DNA of 52,358 nucleotides, from NCBI GenBank assembly GCA_028692715.1, contig JAQUWU010000022.1, positions 30,784 to 83,141 on the forward strand, given 5' to 3'. Shown in pieces: positions 17,848 to 27,031 of the stretch. The DNA comes from Paludibacter sp. (GTDB taxonomy: Bacteria > Bacteroidota > Bacteroidia > Bacteroidales > Paludibacteraceae). The position numbers were made by a program, and so were the translations under genes. Position 1 is the stretch's first letter, and each line of letters starts with the position of its first letter. The notes under the pieces were generated by a model that saw only the letters and a program-made list of their open reading frames with translations, was not told the DNA's origin and searched no databases.

Positions 17848-17875
17848 ATTTCCCCTTTAGGGGTTAGGGGTAATT
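17848..17875. repeat. CCCCTTTAGGGGTTAGGGG repeat, right inverted copy
   Basis: ATTTCCCCTTTAGGGGTTAGGGGTAATT, ending 9 bp before the argH ATG. Related shorter copies are at 40612-40630 and, with altered bases, at 205-235. The CCCC-TTTA-GGGG core can form a tight hairpin close to the argH ribosome-binding region. Confidence 0.75.
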
Positions 17876-17884
17876 ATTTATATT

Positions 17885-19225
17885 ATGGCAACAAAACTTT
17901 GGGAAAAAAGTACGCAGGTAAATGCGAAAATTGAAGCTTTCACGGTTGGTCGGGATCGCGAAATGGATATTTTTCTGGCAAAGTACGATGTGCTTGGTTC
18001 AATGGCACATATTCGTATGCTGGAGTCTGTTGGTTTATTACAAGCCGATGAATTGAAAATACTGCTTTCGGAATTGAAAAGTATTTATCAGATGGCTGAT
18101 AATGGAACATTTGTGATAGAAGATGGCGTTGAAGATGTACATTCTCAGGTAGAAATGCTGTTGACGCGTAAACTGGGCGATGTTGGGAAAAAAATTCATA
18201 GCGGACGTTCGCGAAACGATCAGGTTTTGCTTGATTTGAAACTTTTTTCGCGTGCCGAAATTGAAAAAACTGTTTCTGCTGTTTCTGACTTATTCAATAT
18301 ATTAATTTCTCAAAGCAATAAATATAAAGAAGTTTTACTTCCCGGTTACACCCATTTACAAATTGCAATGCCTTCGTCGTTCGGACTTTGGTTTGGTGCT
18401 TATGCCGAAAGTTTAGCCGACGATTTACAATTATTACTCTCAGCATGGAAAATCACTAATCGTAATCCATTGGGTTCTGCTGCCGGTTATGGCTCCTCTT
18501 TCCCGCTCAATCGTCAAATGACCACAGATTTACTGGGTTTCGATTCTATGAATTATAATGTTGTTTATGCTCAAATGGGACGTGGAAAAATGGAACGTAC
18601 TGTTGCAAATGCGTTAGCAAGTGTGGCGGCAACAGTTGCTAAACTGGCTTTTGATGCTTGTATGTTTACTTCACAGAATTTCGCATTTATAAAATTGCCC
18701 GATGAATTTACCACTGGATCGAGCATTATGCCGCACAAGAAAAACCCCGATGTTTTTGAATTGACACGCGCAAAATGCAATAAAATACAATCGCTTCCAC
18801 AGCAAATTATGATGATAACGAATAATTTGCCTTCTGGTTACTTTCGTGATTTACAACTTATTAAAGAAGTTTTTGTGCCTGCATTTGCCGAACTGACCGA
18901 TTGTTTGGAAATGACAGCAATGATGATGGCCAAGGTGGAAGTAAACTCGAAAATACTTGATGATGCGCGCTACGATTATTTATTTAGCGTAGAAGTAGTG
19001 AATCGGTTAACCTTATCAGGTATTCCTTTTCGGGATGCTTATAAACAAGTAGGATTGGAAATTGAAGCCGGTAATTTCAAACCCGATAAAAATGTTCATC
19101 ATACTCATGAGGGCAGTATCGGTAATTTGTGCAACGATGAAATTTGTAATTATAGAGATGATATTATTTCCAGTTTCAGCTTTGAGAAAGTAAAAGTAGC
19201 CGAGAAAAAACTGTTGAATAGTTAA
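17885..19225 (+). CDS. argH: Argininosuccinate lyase
   Basis: Final step of arginine synthesis: argininosuccinate to arginine and fumarate. The 446-aa protein shows HSGRSRNDQ (105-113), GYTHLQ (154-159) and the superfamily signature GSSIMPHKKNPD at 278-289 with the catalytic serine. It is slightly shorter than E. coli ArgH (457 aa) but looks complete. No other arg gene is adjacent. It ends 4 bp before the convergent oxidoreductase gene. Confidence 0.95.
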   Translation: MATKLWEKSTQVNAKIEAFTVGRDREMDIFLAKYDVLGSMAHIRMLESVGLLQADELKILLSELKSIYQMADNGTFVIEDGVEDVHSQVEMLLTRKLGDVGKKIHSGRSRNDQVLLDLKLFSRAEIEKTVSAVSDLFNILISQSNKYKEVLLPGYTHLQIAMPSSFGLWFGAYAESLADDLQLLLSAWKITNRNPLGSAAGYGSSFPLNRQMTTDLLGFDSMNYNVVYAQMGRGKMERTVANALASVAATVAKLAFDACMFTSQNFAFIKLPDEFTTGSSIMPHKKNPDVFELTRAKCNKIQSLPQQIMMITNNLPSGYFRDLQLIKEVFVPAFAELTDCLEMTAMMMAKVEVNSKILDDARYDYLFSVEVVNRLTLSGIPFRDAYKQVGLEIEAGNFKPDKNVHHTHEGSIGNLCNDEICNYRDDIISSFSFEKVKVAEKKLLNS

Positions 19226-19229
19226 TTTT

Positions 19230-20222
19230 TCAACTTTTGGTAATTTCATCCATAACTTTATTTGTACGTGCAGCAGAAATACCAGTGCTTGGCGACTTGT
19301 TTATTCCACGTAACTCATCAACGATTAGTTTAATCAGATTTTTCTGAATTGGTTGCGAATGCTGAAATGAAAACTCTTCATCGCCGTACTTAGCAGTTTT
19401 TAGATGAATAATCATAGGATTGCCAAATGTGTTAAAGGATAATTCGCCTTTTGAACCCACTATTTTTGTGGAGTCATTTTCCGAAATGGCATTTGATGTA
19501 AAGCACCAACTTCCAGAACCGAGAACTCCGCTTTCAAATTTAAAAGTAGCAGTTACGATGTCATCAGCCGCATATACTCCGGCCTGATTCATCGAAATTC
19601 CTTTAGCAGTTGTAATAGGTCCAAATAAGAAATCTAGAAAGTCCAATTGGTGTGAAGCTAAATCGTGAAAATATCCACCTCCGGCAATTTCTGGATTTAC
19701 TCTCCAGTTTGTGTCGCTGTTGGCAATTAACTCTGATTGAAGGGGTTGAATCATTTCAATGTTCACATATCTGACTTCACCTATTGTTCCACTTTCAATT
19801 AATTCTTTCACTTTAACAAATCCTTCTAAAGTGCGTCGATAATAAGCAACAAAAAGCGGAACATTTGCTTGTTGGCAAGCATCAATCATTGTCAGACATT
19901 CTTTGTAAGAGTTTGCCATTGGTTTTTCTACATAAACAGCTTTCCCGGCTTTTGCAGCTTTTATTGTTATTTCGGCATGCGAAGCGGGTGGTGTAGCTAT
20001 GTAAATAGCATCAATCTCATTGTCACTTAACAATTCAGCTATATCAGTTGTCCAGTTTGGAATTTTATGCCGTTGAGCAAAATCGGCTGCTTTCTCAGCA
20101 TTTCGCCGCATGACAGTTTTTACTTCTGAAAATGAGGTTGAATATAGGGCAGGTGCACTCTTTATTTCGCAAACATCACCTGCTCCAATAATTCCCCAAA
20201 TAATTTTCATTGCCTTTTTCAT
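19230..20222 (-). CDS. Gfo/Idh/MocA family oxidoreductase
   Basis: NAD(P)-dependent sugar or polyol dehydrogenase of unknown substrate. Residues 6-120 form a Rossmann domain with GIIGAGDV (10-17) and the conserved YVEKP (EKP at 99-101). The C-terminal domain has GGGYFHDLASHQLDFL, matching the active-site region with the catalytic histidine. A 330-aa length is normal. Start could instead be M5, which would remove MKKA. Isolated gene; no sugar-utilisation neighbours. Confidence 0.85.
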   Translation of the reverse strand: MKKAMKIIWGIIGAGDVCEIKSAPALYSTSFSEVKTVMRRNAEKAADFAQRHKIPNWTTDIAELLSDNEIDAIYIATPPASHAEITIKAAKAGKAVYVEKPMANSYKECLTMIDACQQANVPLFVAYYRRTLEGFVKVKELIESGTIGEVRYVNIEMIQPLQSELIANSDTNWRVNPEIAGGGYFHDLASHQLDFLDFLFGPITTAKGISMNQAGVYAADDIVTATFKFESGVLGSGSWCFTSNAISENDSTKIVGSKGELSFNTFGNPMIIHLKTAKYGDEEFSFQHSQPIQKNLIKLIVDELRGINKSPSTGISAARTNKVMDEITKS

Positions 20223-20282
20223 TATATTTCAATATTTTACAATACTTAAGTAAATGGAACAAATTAATGTACCATTTAGAAA

Positions 20283-20523
20283 CATTAATAGAACGCTGAT
20301 TTTCGCTGATTTATCGGAAAATGAAGGATAAAACAAAACGGATTTTTCTTGCCTTCGGCAAGATGATTAAGGCGCAACTATCTGTAAATCATTCCGATTT
20401 ATCGGAATTTAAATCCGCTTTTTCAAATCCACTCTATCAGTGAAAATTGCGCCTGCCTGTCGCAGGCAGGTTCTATTCTTAAATATTTTCATGCAAAATA
20501 CGACATTATTTGTTTTCAATTAC
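20283..20523. repeat. Composite intergenic repeat region
   Basis: No gene lies in 20223-20523. From 20290 the sequence reads GAACGCTGATTTTCGCTGAT and near 20430-20451 it reads back as an imperfect inverted copy (ATCAGTGAAAATTGCG). Inside are hairpins TCTTGCC-TTC-GGCAAGA (20347-20363), ATTCCGA-TTTA-TCGGAAT (20391-20408) and CCTGCCTG-TCG-CAGGCAGG (20452-20470). The last hairpin and the following 55 bp resemble 51853-51925. Confidence 0.6.
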
Positions 20524-21831
20524 TTATTTCTTCAACTCCTGTTCTTTTTCCAGTTGTTTTTGAATCTTTTTAATGGCCGATTCTATAGACTTCTCCGGTT
20601 CAATCACATTGTATTCTCCCCAGAAAGAGGGTTCAGAAAAACCGGAAGCCTCATCACTTATAATTACGTTTGGATGCAAGCGTTCTTTGCGTTCAATTTG
20701 ATTATCAGTCAATTTTTCCCAATCGGTAACTGCCATTTCGATAGTAGAATAATAATTGGTGTTAAAAAGTTTTTTCTTCCAGTTTATCTTTAATCCGAAT
20801 TCAATGCGACTGTAACCATAATACCATTTCCCATCTTTTTCAAGATAATCAATTCTGTAATTTGTTTCAAAAGGGTAAGCACGCGCATTAAACGGTTTTT
20901 TCACTATAAACATACGTGCAGCTTCTTCTTTGTTACTGATATTCATGTTGAATATTGCACTTTTCAATGCCAGACTTTGTGCATCAATATACAATTTTCC
21001 ATGGTACAATGGTTCTTTTATTTCAGAATGTTGTTTGAAATCAATAATAAAAATCAATCGATTATCCATATGCGTAGAGCGATCAAAGCTGAATTCGTAA
21101 TTTTTAAACATGTCTTCGGTAAAAATCATTTCAGGATTTTTCATAATATCAAGGTATAATGAATTGAAAGGACCACCTTGAAGTTTAAACGTAATAGTAT
21201 CCAGTTTTGAATAATCAGCATTTTTACGTGCTTTGTAAAGTTTTACAATGTCCGAACGGTATGAATTAACGGGTTGTTTGTTTATTTCCACCACAGCTTC
21301 GGAAAGTGATACATAGTTTCTGTTTTTCTTAATGGTTTCGCGGTAAAAGGCAGTCATTAATAGAGGATTATTGAAATAATTCTGTTCTTTTTTGTCAAGT
21401 ACGGCACGCATAAGTGCTTCTGCATCTTTCGATATTACATTTATTTCAGGCAATTCAACCGAAGTAAGCTCAAGAGGAATTTTTAAATTTTCGTTACTCA
21501 GTTCCATTAGTGTAAGTTGTTTGCTCTTGTAACCAATAAAACTAACCAAAACTTTTGTATCGGTTGATTCTCTCGAAATTTTCAACGAAAACTCACCTTC
21601 GGTGTTGCTAACTGTGGAGATGTTTGTCCCAACAACCGAAATATTTGCAAAGGCTAATGGAGTTCCTGTTTTTTTGTCAACAACAGTACCTTTATACTCT
21701 GAGTAGCTTTCCATGCCTGAATATTCGGGCAATGGTGCAGGGATATTGCCAAAAAGAGTAATATTAAAAGATAACAGTAAAAAAGATATCCCCACAAATC
21801 GATGAAAATCAATCTTTGAATGTATTCTCAT
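20524..21831 (-). CDS. Exported protein with carboxypeptidase-regulatory-like domain
   Basis: A 435-aa envelope protein. A signal anchor or signal peptide covers 10-29, then a CarboxypepD_reg-like beta-sandwich (about 45-121: YKGTVVDKKTGTPLAFANIS, NTEGEFSLKI) as found on many Bacteroidota outer-membrane proteins. The remaining about 300 residues, starting EALMRAVLDKKEQNYFNNP and MTAFYRETIKKNRNYV, form a beta-rich domain seen in other Bacteroidota proteins of unknown function. There is no TonB plug or barrel. Probably periplasmic or outer-membrane associated. Confidence 0.75.
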   Translation of the reverse strand: MRIHSKIDFHRFVGISFLLLSFNITLFGNIPAPLPEYSGMESYSEYKGTVVDKKTGTPLAFANISVVGTNISTVSNTEGEFSLKISRESTDTKVLVSFIGYKSKQLTLMELSNENLKIPLELTSVELPEINVISKDAEALMRAVLDKKEQNYFNNPLLMTAFYRETIKKNRNYVSLSEAVVEINKQPVNSYRSDIVKLYKARKNADYSKLDTITFKLQGGPFNSLYLDIMKNPEMIFTEDMFKNYEFSFDRSTHMDNRLIFIIDFKQHSEIKEPLYHGKLYIDAQSLALKSAIFNMNISNKEEAARMFIVKKPFNARAYPFETNYRIDYLEKDGKWYYGYSRIEFGLKINWKKKLFNTNYYSTIEMAVTDWEKLTDNQIERKERLHPNVIISDEASGFSEPSFWGEYNVIEPEKSIESAIKKIQKQLEKEQELKK

Positions 21832-21865
21832 ATTACTATTCGATTTTTAGATGAAAAGAATGAGA

Positions 21866-21873
21866 CAAATATA
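21866..21873 (-). promoter_or_regulatory. -7 box TATATTTG
   Basis: Minus strand TATATTTG, 34 bp upstream of the carboxypeptidase-regulatory-domain gene; an ATTG 16 bp further upstream is a poor -33 candidate. Confidence 0.45.
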
Positions 21874-22085
21874 CTGAAAATATTTAATTCAATTTGTTGT
21901 TTATAAACTCTAAACAAATTAGGAAGAAACAAGTTGATACATCAGAGTCAATTAAGAAGTCCACAATACTTAATAATACATTTTACGAAAGTAGAACCTG
22001 CCACTTTCTACTGATATAAAAATCCTGATTTACACCATTGAAATAATTTTTAGGGGAAAGAAGTTTAAAAACAAGCTTATTTCTG

Positions 22086-22093
22086 TATATTTG
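22086..22093 (+). promoter_or_regulatory. -7 box TATATTTGC for the CLC gene
   Basis: TATATTTG followed by C lies 19 bp upstream of the CLC gene ATG, giving a very short leader. Confidence 0.45.
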
Positions 22094-22112
22094 CAATTAG
22101 TTTTTTTTAGAC

Positions 22113-23894
22113 ATGAAAGATTATAAAGATTGGTATTTGAGAATGATTGCCTGGCGTGAGCTACATATCAAGCAACGGCACTTTATTCTTATTTTAAGTT
22201 TTTTGGTGGGTATTTTTGCTGCGATAGCTGCTTTTTTACTCAAAACCAGCATTCACCTCATTCAACATTTGCTTACCGAGAATTTTGATCCGTCAAAAGT
22301 CAATTATTGGTACTTGGTTTTTCCTGCGTTTGGTATTTTTCTTTCTTCACTTTTTGTACGAAAAGTTGTAAAAGATGATATCAGTCATGGTATCACACGT
22401 ATTTTGTATGCAATTTCGCAACGAAAAAGCATCATAAAACTACATAATTTATGGACTTCTCTGGTTGCCAGCTCGGTAACTATTGGCTTTGGTGGTTCGG
22501 TTGGAGCGGAAGCACCCATTGTACTCACCGGTTCAGCAATCGGTTCGAATCTTGGAATGTTTTTCAAGATGGATCAAAAAACATTGATGTTGCTGGTGGG
22601 ATGTGGTGCTGCAGGTGCTATTGGTGGAATTTTTAAAGCCCCAATTGCCGGTCTTGTTTTTACCTTAGAGGTGTTGATGCTTGATATGACACTGACAGCT
22701 GTTGTACCGCTTCTAATTTCGTCTGTTACTGCCACAGCTTTATCTTACATTTTTGCAGGTGATGCATTTATGTTTAAGTTCGATGTTTACGAACCTTTTG
22801 CTATCGATAGAATTCCATTTCTTATTTTACTGGGAGTTGTGTGTGGACTTGTTTCGTTATATTTTACCCGTGGAATGAATTTTCTAGAAGGTAAAATGCG
22901 GAAATTCAAGAACCCGTATAAAAAACTCATTATCGGTGGAGTTGTATTAAGCCTTTTAATTTTTATTTTCCCACCACTTTATGGTGAAGGTTATGATACT
23001 ATAAGTGCTTTGTTGAATGGTAAATCTTCATCCGTTCTTGACAGAAGTTTCTTTTTTGGATTAGGTGATAGTCCATGGGTGATGATTGTATATCTGAGTT
23101 TAATTGTGATTTTTAAGATTTTTGCATCCACAGCTACTACAAGTGCCGGAGGTGTTGGTGGTATTTTTGCCCCTTCGCTTTTCGTAGGTTGCCTTACGGG
23201 TTTTGCCGTAGCGAATATTTTAAAGTACTTAGGATTTAATATCCCTCAGGAAAATTTTGCTTTGGCTGGTATGTCAGGGCTAATGTCAGGGGTTATGCAT
23301 GCACCTCTTACAGGAATTTTTCTTATTGCGGAGCTAACAGGTGGTTATAATCTATTTATGACACTGATGATTGTCTCTACCGTTTCCTACCTGACTATCA
23401 TTCTGTTTGAACCTCATAGTTTGTATGCTATGCGTTTGGCACAAAAGGGCGAATTGCTTACACACCACAAAGACAGAGCCGTATTAACATTGCTCAAAAT
23501 GGAAAATGTAATTGAGACTGACTTAACTGTTTTAAATCCGGGCATGACATTAGGAGAATTAGTGACAATTATTTCGCATTCAAAACGAAATATTTTTCCG
23601 GTAGTACATCCCGATACTAATGTTCTTTTGGGAGTAGTGTTATTGGATGAAGTTCGAAATATTATGTTCCGACCGGAACTTTATCAACGATTTACAGTGC
23701 AGAAATTGATGATTTCACCTCCTGCTACGATCAATGAAAATCTGCCAATGGAAAAAGTTATGGAGATATTTGAAGATACCGGAGCCTGGAATTTGCCTGT
23801 TGTGGATGATAAGAAATGTTACATTGGCTATGTTTCGAAATCTAAGATTTTCAGTTCATATAGACACGTGCTTGTTCATTTCTCGGATGAATAG
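22113..23894 (+). CDS. CLC-family chloride channel/transporter with CBS pair
   Basis: A 593-aa membrane protein of the CLC family: membrane domain about 20-435 and a C-terminal CBS pair about 455-590, which may bind adenine nucleotides. The gating glutamate is E133 in GSVGAEAP (127-135), and GGVGGIFAPSLFVG matches the second chloride-site loop. At the position of E. coli ClcA E203, the internal proton glutamate, the sequence reads FTLEV: E186 aligns with E202 and V187 with E203. Valine there is typical of CLC channels, so coupling to protons may be lost or altered. xseB starts 18 bp downstream. Confidence 0.9.
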   Translation: MKDYKDWYLRMIAWRELHIKQRHFILILSFLVGIFAAIAAFLLKTSIHLIQHLLTENFDPSKVNYWYLVFPAFGIFLSSLFVRKVVKDDISHGITRILYAISQRKSIIKLHNLWTSLVASSVTIGFGGSVGAEAPIVLTGSAIGSNLGMFFKMDQKTLMLLVGCGAAGAIGGIFKAPIAGLVFTLEVLMLDMTLTAVVPLLISSVTATALSYIFAGDAFMFKFDVYEPFAIDRIPFLILLGVVCGLVSLYFTRGMNFLEGKMRKFKNPYKKLIIGGVVLSLLIFIFPPLYGEGYDTISALLNGKSSSVLDRSFFFGLGDSPWVMIVYLSLIVIFKIFASTATTSAGGVGGIFAPSLFVGCLTGFAVANILKYLGFNIPQENFALAGMSGLMSGVMHAPLTGIFLIAELTGGYNLFMTLMIVSTVSYLTIILFEPHSLYAMRLAQKGELLTHHKDRAVLTLLKMENVIETDLTVLNPGMTLGELVTIISHSKRNIFPVVHPDTNVLLGVVLLDEVRNIMFRPELYQRFTVQKLMISPPATINENLPMEKVMEIFEDTGAWNLPVVDDKKCYIGYVSKSKIFSSYRHVLVHFSDE

Positions 23895-23912
23895 ACCTAA
23901 AAATATAAAACT

Positions 23913-24116
23913 ATGTCAAAACAAAAAATAAGTTATTCAGAGGCTGTAGCCGAATTAGAAAAGATATTATCCGAATTAGAGAATAATACGGAAGTAAATA
24001 TGGAAGTAATTACGCAGAAAGTAAAGCGAGCCGCAGAACTTATGGAGTTTTGTAAAAAACAATTGCATGAACTCGATGCGGAACTAGAAAAAGTATTGGA
24101 GAATCTGGATGATTAA
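23913..24116 (+). CDS. xseB: Exodeoxyribonuclease VII small subunit
   Basis: Short helical protein (67 aa) that binds XseA to form exonuclease VII, which degrades single-stranded DNA to oligonucleotides. The pattern SYSEAVAELEKILSELENN and the long acidic C-terminal helix are typical. Normally it follows xseA directly; here it follows the CLC gene by 18 bp and no xseA is in the window, so it has been relocated or xseA lies elsewhere. Confidence 0.88.
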   Translation: MSKQKISYSEAVAELEKILSELENNTEVNMEVITQKVKRAAELMEFCKKQLHELDAELEKVLENLDD

Positions 24117-24151
24117 ACGTTTTTCCTTAAGCATTCTTAAGCATCTAACTA

Positions 24152-27031
24152 CTACCCTATTAACTTCATTACATCATTGACATTTAGTTGTTTCAGTATA
24201 TTATTCTCGTCAGATATCATTGCGTCAAACAATTGCAATTTTTCTTCCTGAAGTTTGAGAATTTTCTCTTCAATTGAATCGCGGGTAATAAACTTATATA
24301 CAAAAACTTTGTTTAGCTGACCAATGCGATGAGCGCGGTCATAAGCCTGTGCTTCCACAGCAGGATTCCACCACGGATCAAGCAAGAAAACATAACTGGC
24401 AGCTGTCAGATTTAACCCAACTCCCCCCGCCTTTATCGAAAGAAGAAACACCTGAACTTCAGGATCATTTTGAAATTGATGAACTAAAGCCCCCCTTTCT
24501 TTTACACTTCCATCAAGATAACAATATTTGATTTTATTTTTATCAAGATACGTTTTATAAAGCTTCAAATGTTGCACAAACGAACTGAATACAAGCACTT
24601 TATCGCCCTGTAAAATAACTTCATTTAGCATGTTAGTAACCGTTTCGAATTTACCGGAATCTTCGATGTAATCTTTATCCGCAAGAACAGGGTGGTTTGC
24701 AGACTGTCGGAGTCTTAAAAGCCCTTCGAGCAAAATAATTGGTTGAACTTTATCTTCGGAACTTTTACTTTCAATAAACTTATCGCGATAACTGTTCCTA
24801 ATATTTCGATAAAACTGCCTTTGTTCTTCAGTCATATCACACATTTGAGAGATAATTGACTTTTCGGGCAAGTCAGTTAACACCTCTTTTTTTATCCTCC
24901 TTAGCAGAAAAGGCGCTAGCAATTGCCTATAGAGTTCTTGATAAGTAGGTTGTTTACACCGACTTGTAAAGTTACTCAAGGTTCCAAGCATATTGCGATT
25001 AAAAAAATTCACCTGCGACCATAAATCTGACAATGAATTTTCTAAAGGAGTACCGGTAAGCGTAAGATAACGATTTGCCACAAGCGAAAGACAAATTTGA
25101 GTGATATCGGATTGTGGGTTTTTTATGGCCTGTGCTTCATCCAAAATAGCATAATTGAAAGTCATACCGCTAAAAAGTTCTTTGTCACGCCGAAGAATGG
25201 CATAACTTGTCAAAATAAGATCAGAGCCATCAAAATCGGCGGGATTTTTAGTGCGATGTAGTCCTACATGAACAAAAACTTTTAAGGAGGGACAAAATTT
25301 TGCAGCTTCATTTCCCCAATTATAGACCAGACTGGTTGGAACAACCAACAAACTGATTCCTCTATTTTGTTCTTTTAACCACTGAAGCAAACAAAGCGTT
25401 TGAATGGTTTTCCCCAATCCCATATCATCTGCCAGGCAGCCACCCAACGATAATTCATCGAGTAACCTGAGCCAATTATATCCCTGATGCTGATACGGCC
25501 GTAAATGCCCATCGAAACCCAACGGTAGTGTATAATCTTTTTCGAACTTATTAGAAAACAGCAAACGCATATTTTCTTTTACCGATAACTTTATTTTCGA
25601 TTTTGAGTTAAGTTCTTGAACCAATGCACAATGATATTTTGCAACTTTTGCAATACCATCTTCTACTTTACAAAAATCAATTAGCGTCTTATATTCTTCG
25701 AACCAGCTTTGAGGAATCTGAACGTATTCACCATTAGGCAAAATCATTTCTTTTTTATTTTGCCTTATGTAGTTTAATATTCTCAAAAATGGAATTTCAA
25801 ATTTCCCAAACCGAACTTTCCCCTTAATATCGAACCAATCGCGCTCTTCAACAACATCTACTGTAATTGACCGCTCCCCTAAAAATATAGCGTGAGAAAT
25901 TTTCCGGTTATTCTCGAATTTTATTTCAACACCTGTTGACTCTACACTTTTATAGTTTAAATTTATCCACTCTACGCCTTCATCATAAGGCATTTTCACT
26001 ATTTTTGCGTCAAAGTCAAGACCAATTTCCTTTAATGAGTCGATATAAAGTTGTTCAAAATCTTTATCTCTTTCCACTTGATAAATCACAAATGAATCTT
26101 CAAGCATTTTATATTTTGAGGTTGGCCCTCCCTGACCAGCCCAAAACTGGAAATCGGAATATCCAAAAATAAGCTCAAAGACAAGACTTTTATTTCCTGT
26201 TGTTTCAGCCACATCGTCGAATAAACTGGTTTGTCGTAGAGCTGCAACTTCCCGTATACGCAAAATAGCCGTTGTTAATGATGTAGTTGTTTCAATCTCA
26301 AATCCGTCAGCCACCACTCTGTTGGTTGCCACTAGCGGCATAATAACTTTTTGAATGTATTCCTCTGCATTTATTTGAGAAACAGACACTTTTTCTTTGT
26401 TCAAAAAAGGAATGAGTTTCGACCCTACTACTTCATCATCAAACTCATAAATAGTATTTTTCAACAATACCCTAGCTCTGTTGCGTGAAATCAATAGACC
26501 TTTATTCAACACCAACGCTTTGTTATGGCAGGTAATATCTAATGAATAATTAATCCAATCGGGTTTATTTGCAAAGCAATACAATAATTCAGGAAACTCT
26601 TCTTCTACAAAAAGTTGTTTCCAAGTAAATGGGAATTTTCCTATCGGCAGAAATAATGCTTTATCTGATAAATGTAGAAAGAAATTATTTTGATTTTTTT
26701 CAATGAATTCAATCAAATATTCTTTAATATATTTATCGGCGGCATTTTCTTTTTTAGTTTCAAAATACTTTTGATATAATGCTTCCCAGTTTTTTGTATT
26801 TCTATCCTTTACTTTTGAAACAATATTTTCTTTTTCCAATTTTAAACAAATTGATAAAAGAGTATTGTCTGTTTCATCAAAAAGGTCAGTGAAATTTGAT
26901 TTGTTTTGAGCGCTAACTCTCACCCAATGTGCCGAAAAAACGCCTTTTTCATCTGTATCAACGACAACACATTCGGGAAAACAACCAAGATTTCCGACAC
27001 TATTTAAAATATAAGCTAATTTCTGATGCAT
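24152..27031 (-). CDS. SNF2-family DNA helicase/translocase
   Basis: A 959-aa superfamily 2 ATPase. The N-terminal 480 residues are a large domain without a recognisable zinc-binding SWIM motif. The helicase core has RPYQHQGYNWL (Q-motif region, 511-521), Walker A DDMGLGKT (K541), DEAQ at 631-634, LTGTPLENS (658-666), and the C-terminal lobe with GGVGLNLT (869-876), DPWWNP (885-890) and RAHRIGQ (899-905). Bacterial members are thought to act as double-stranded DNA translocases (HepA/RapA-related or defence-associated), but nothing adjacent suggests a defence island. Target unknown. Confidence 0.9.
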   Translation of the reverse strand: MHQKLAYILNSVGNLGCFPECVVVDTDEKGVFSAHWVRVSAQNKSNFTDLFDETDNTLLSICLKLEKENIVSKVKDRNTKNWEALYQKYFETKKENAADKYIKEYLIEFIEKNQNNFFLHLSDKALFLPIGKFPFTWKQLFVEEEFPELLYCFANKPDWINYSLDITCHNKALVLNKGLLISRNRARVLLKNTIYEFDDEVVGSKLIPFLNKEKVSVSQINAEEYIQKVIMPLVATNRVVADGFEIETTTSLTTAILRIREVAALRQTSLFDDVAETTGNKSLVFELIFGYSDFQFWAGQGGPTSKYKMLEDSFVIYQVERDKDFEQLYIDSLKEIGLDFDAKIVKMPYDEGVEWINLNYKSVESTGVEIKFENNRKISHAIFLGERSITVDVVEERDWFDIKGKVRFGKFEIPFLRILNYIRQNKKEMILPNGEYVQIPQSWFEEYKTLIDFCKVEDGIAKVAKYHCALVQELNSKSKIKLSVKENMRLLFSNKFEKDYTLPLGFDGHLRPYQHQGYNWLRLLDELSLGGCLADDMGLGKTIQTLCLLQWLKEQNRGISLLVVPTSLVYNWGNEAAKFCPSLKVFVHVGLHRTKNPADFDGSDLILTSYAILRRDKELFSGMTFNYAILDEAQAIKNPQSDITQICLSLVANRYLTLTGTPLENSLSDLWSQVNFFNRNMLGTLSNFTSRCKQPTYQELYRQLLAPFLLRRIKKEVLTDLPEKSIISQMCDMTEEQRQFYRNIRNSYRDKFIESKSSEDKVQPIILLEGLLRLRQSANHPVLADKDYIEDSGKFETVTNMLNEVILQGDKVLVFSSFVQHLKLYKTYLDKNKIKYCYLDGSVKERGALVHQFQNDPEVQVFLLSIKAGGVGLNLTAASYVFLLDPWWNPAVEAQAYDRAHRIGQLNKVFVYKFITRDSIEEKILKLQEEKLQLFDAMISDENNILKQLNVNDVMKLIG

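Noticed and set aside
24152-27031. SNF2 helicase as part of a defence system
   Set aside because: No nuclease, methyltransferase or phospholipase-like gene is adjacent; xseB converges and belongs to DNA repair.
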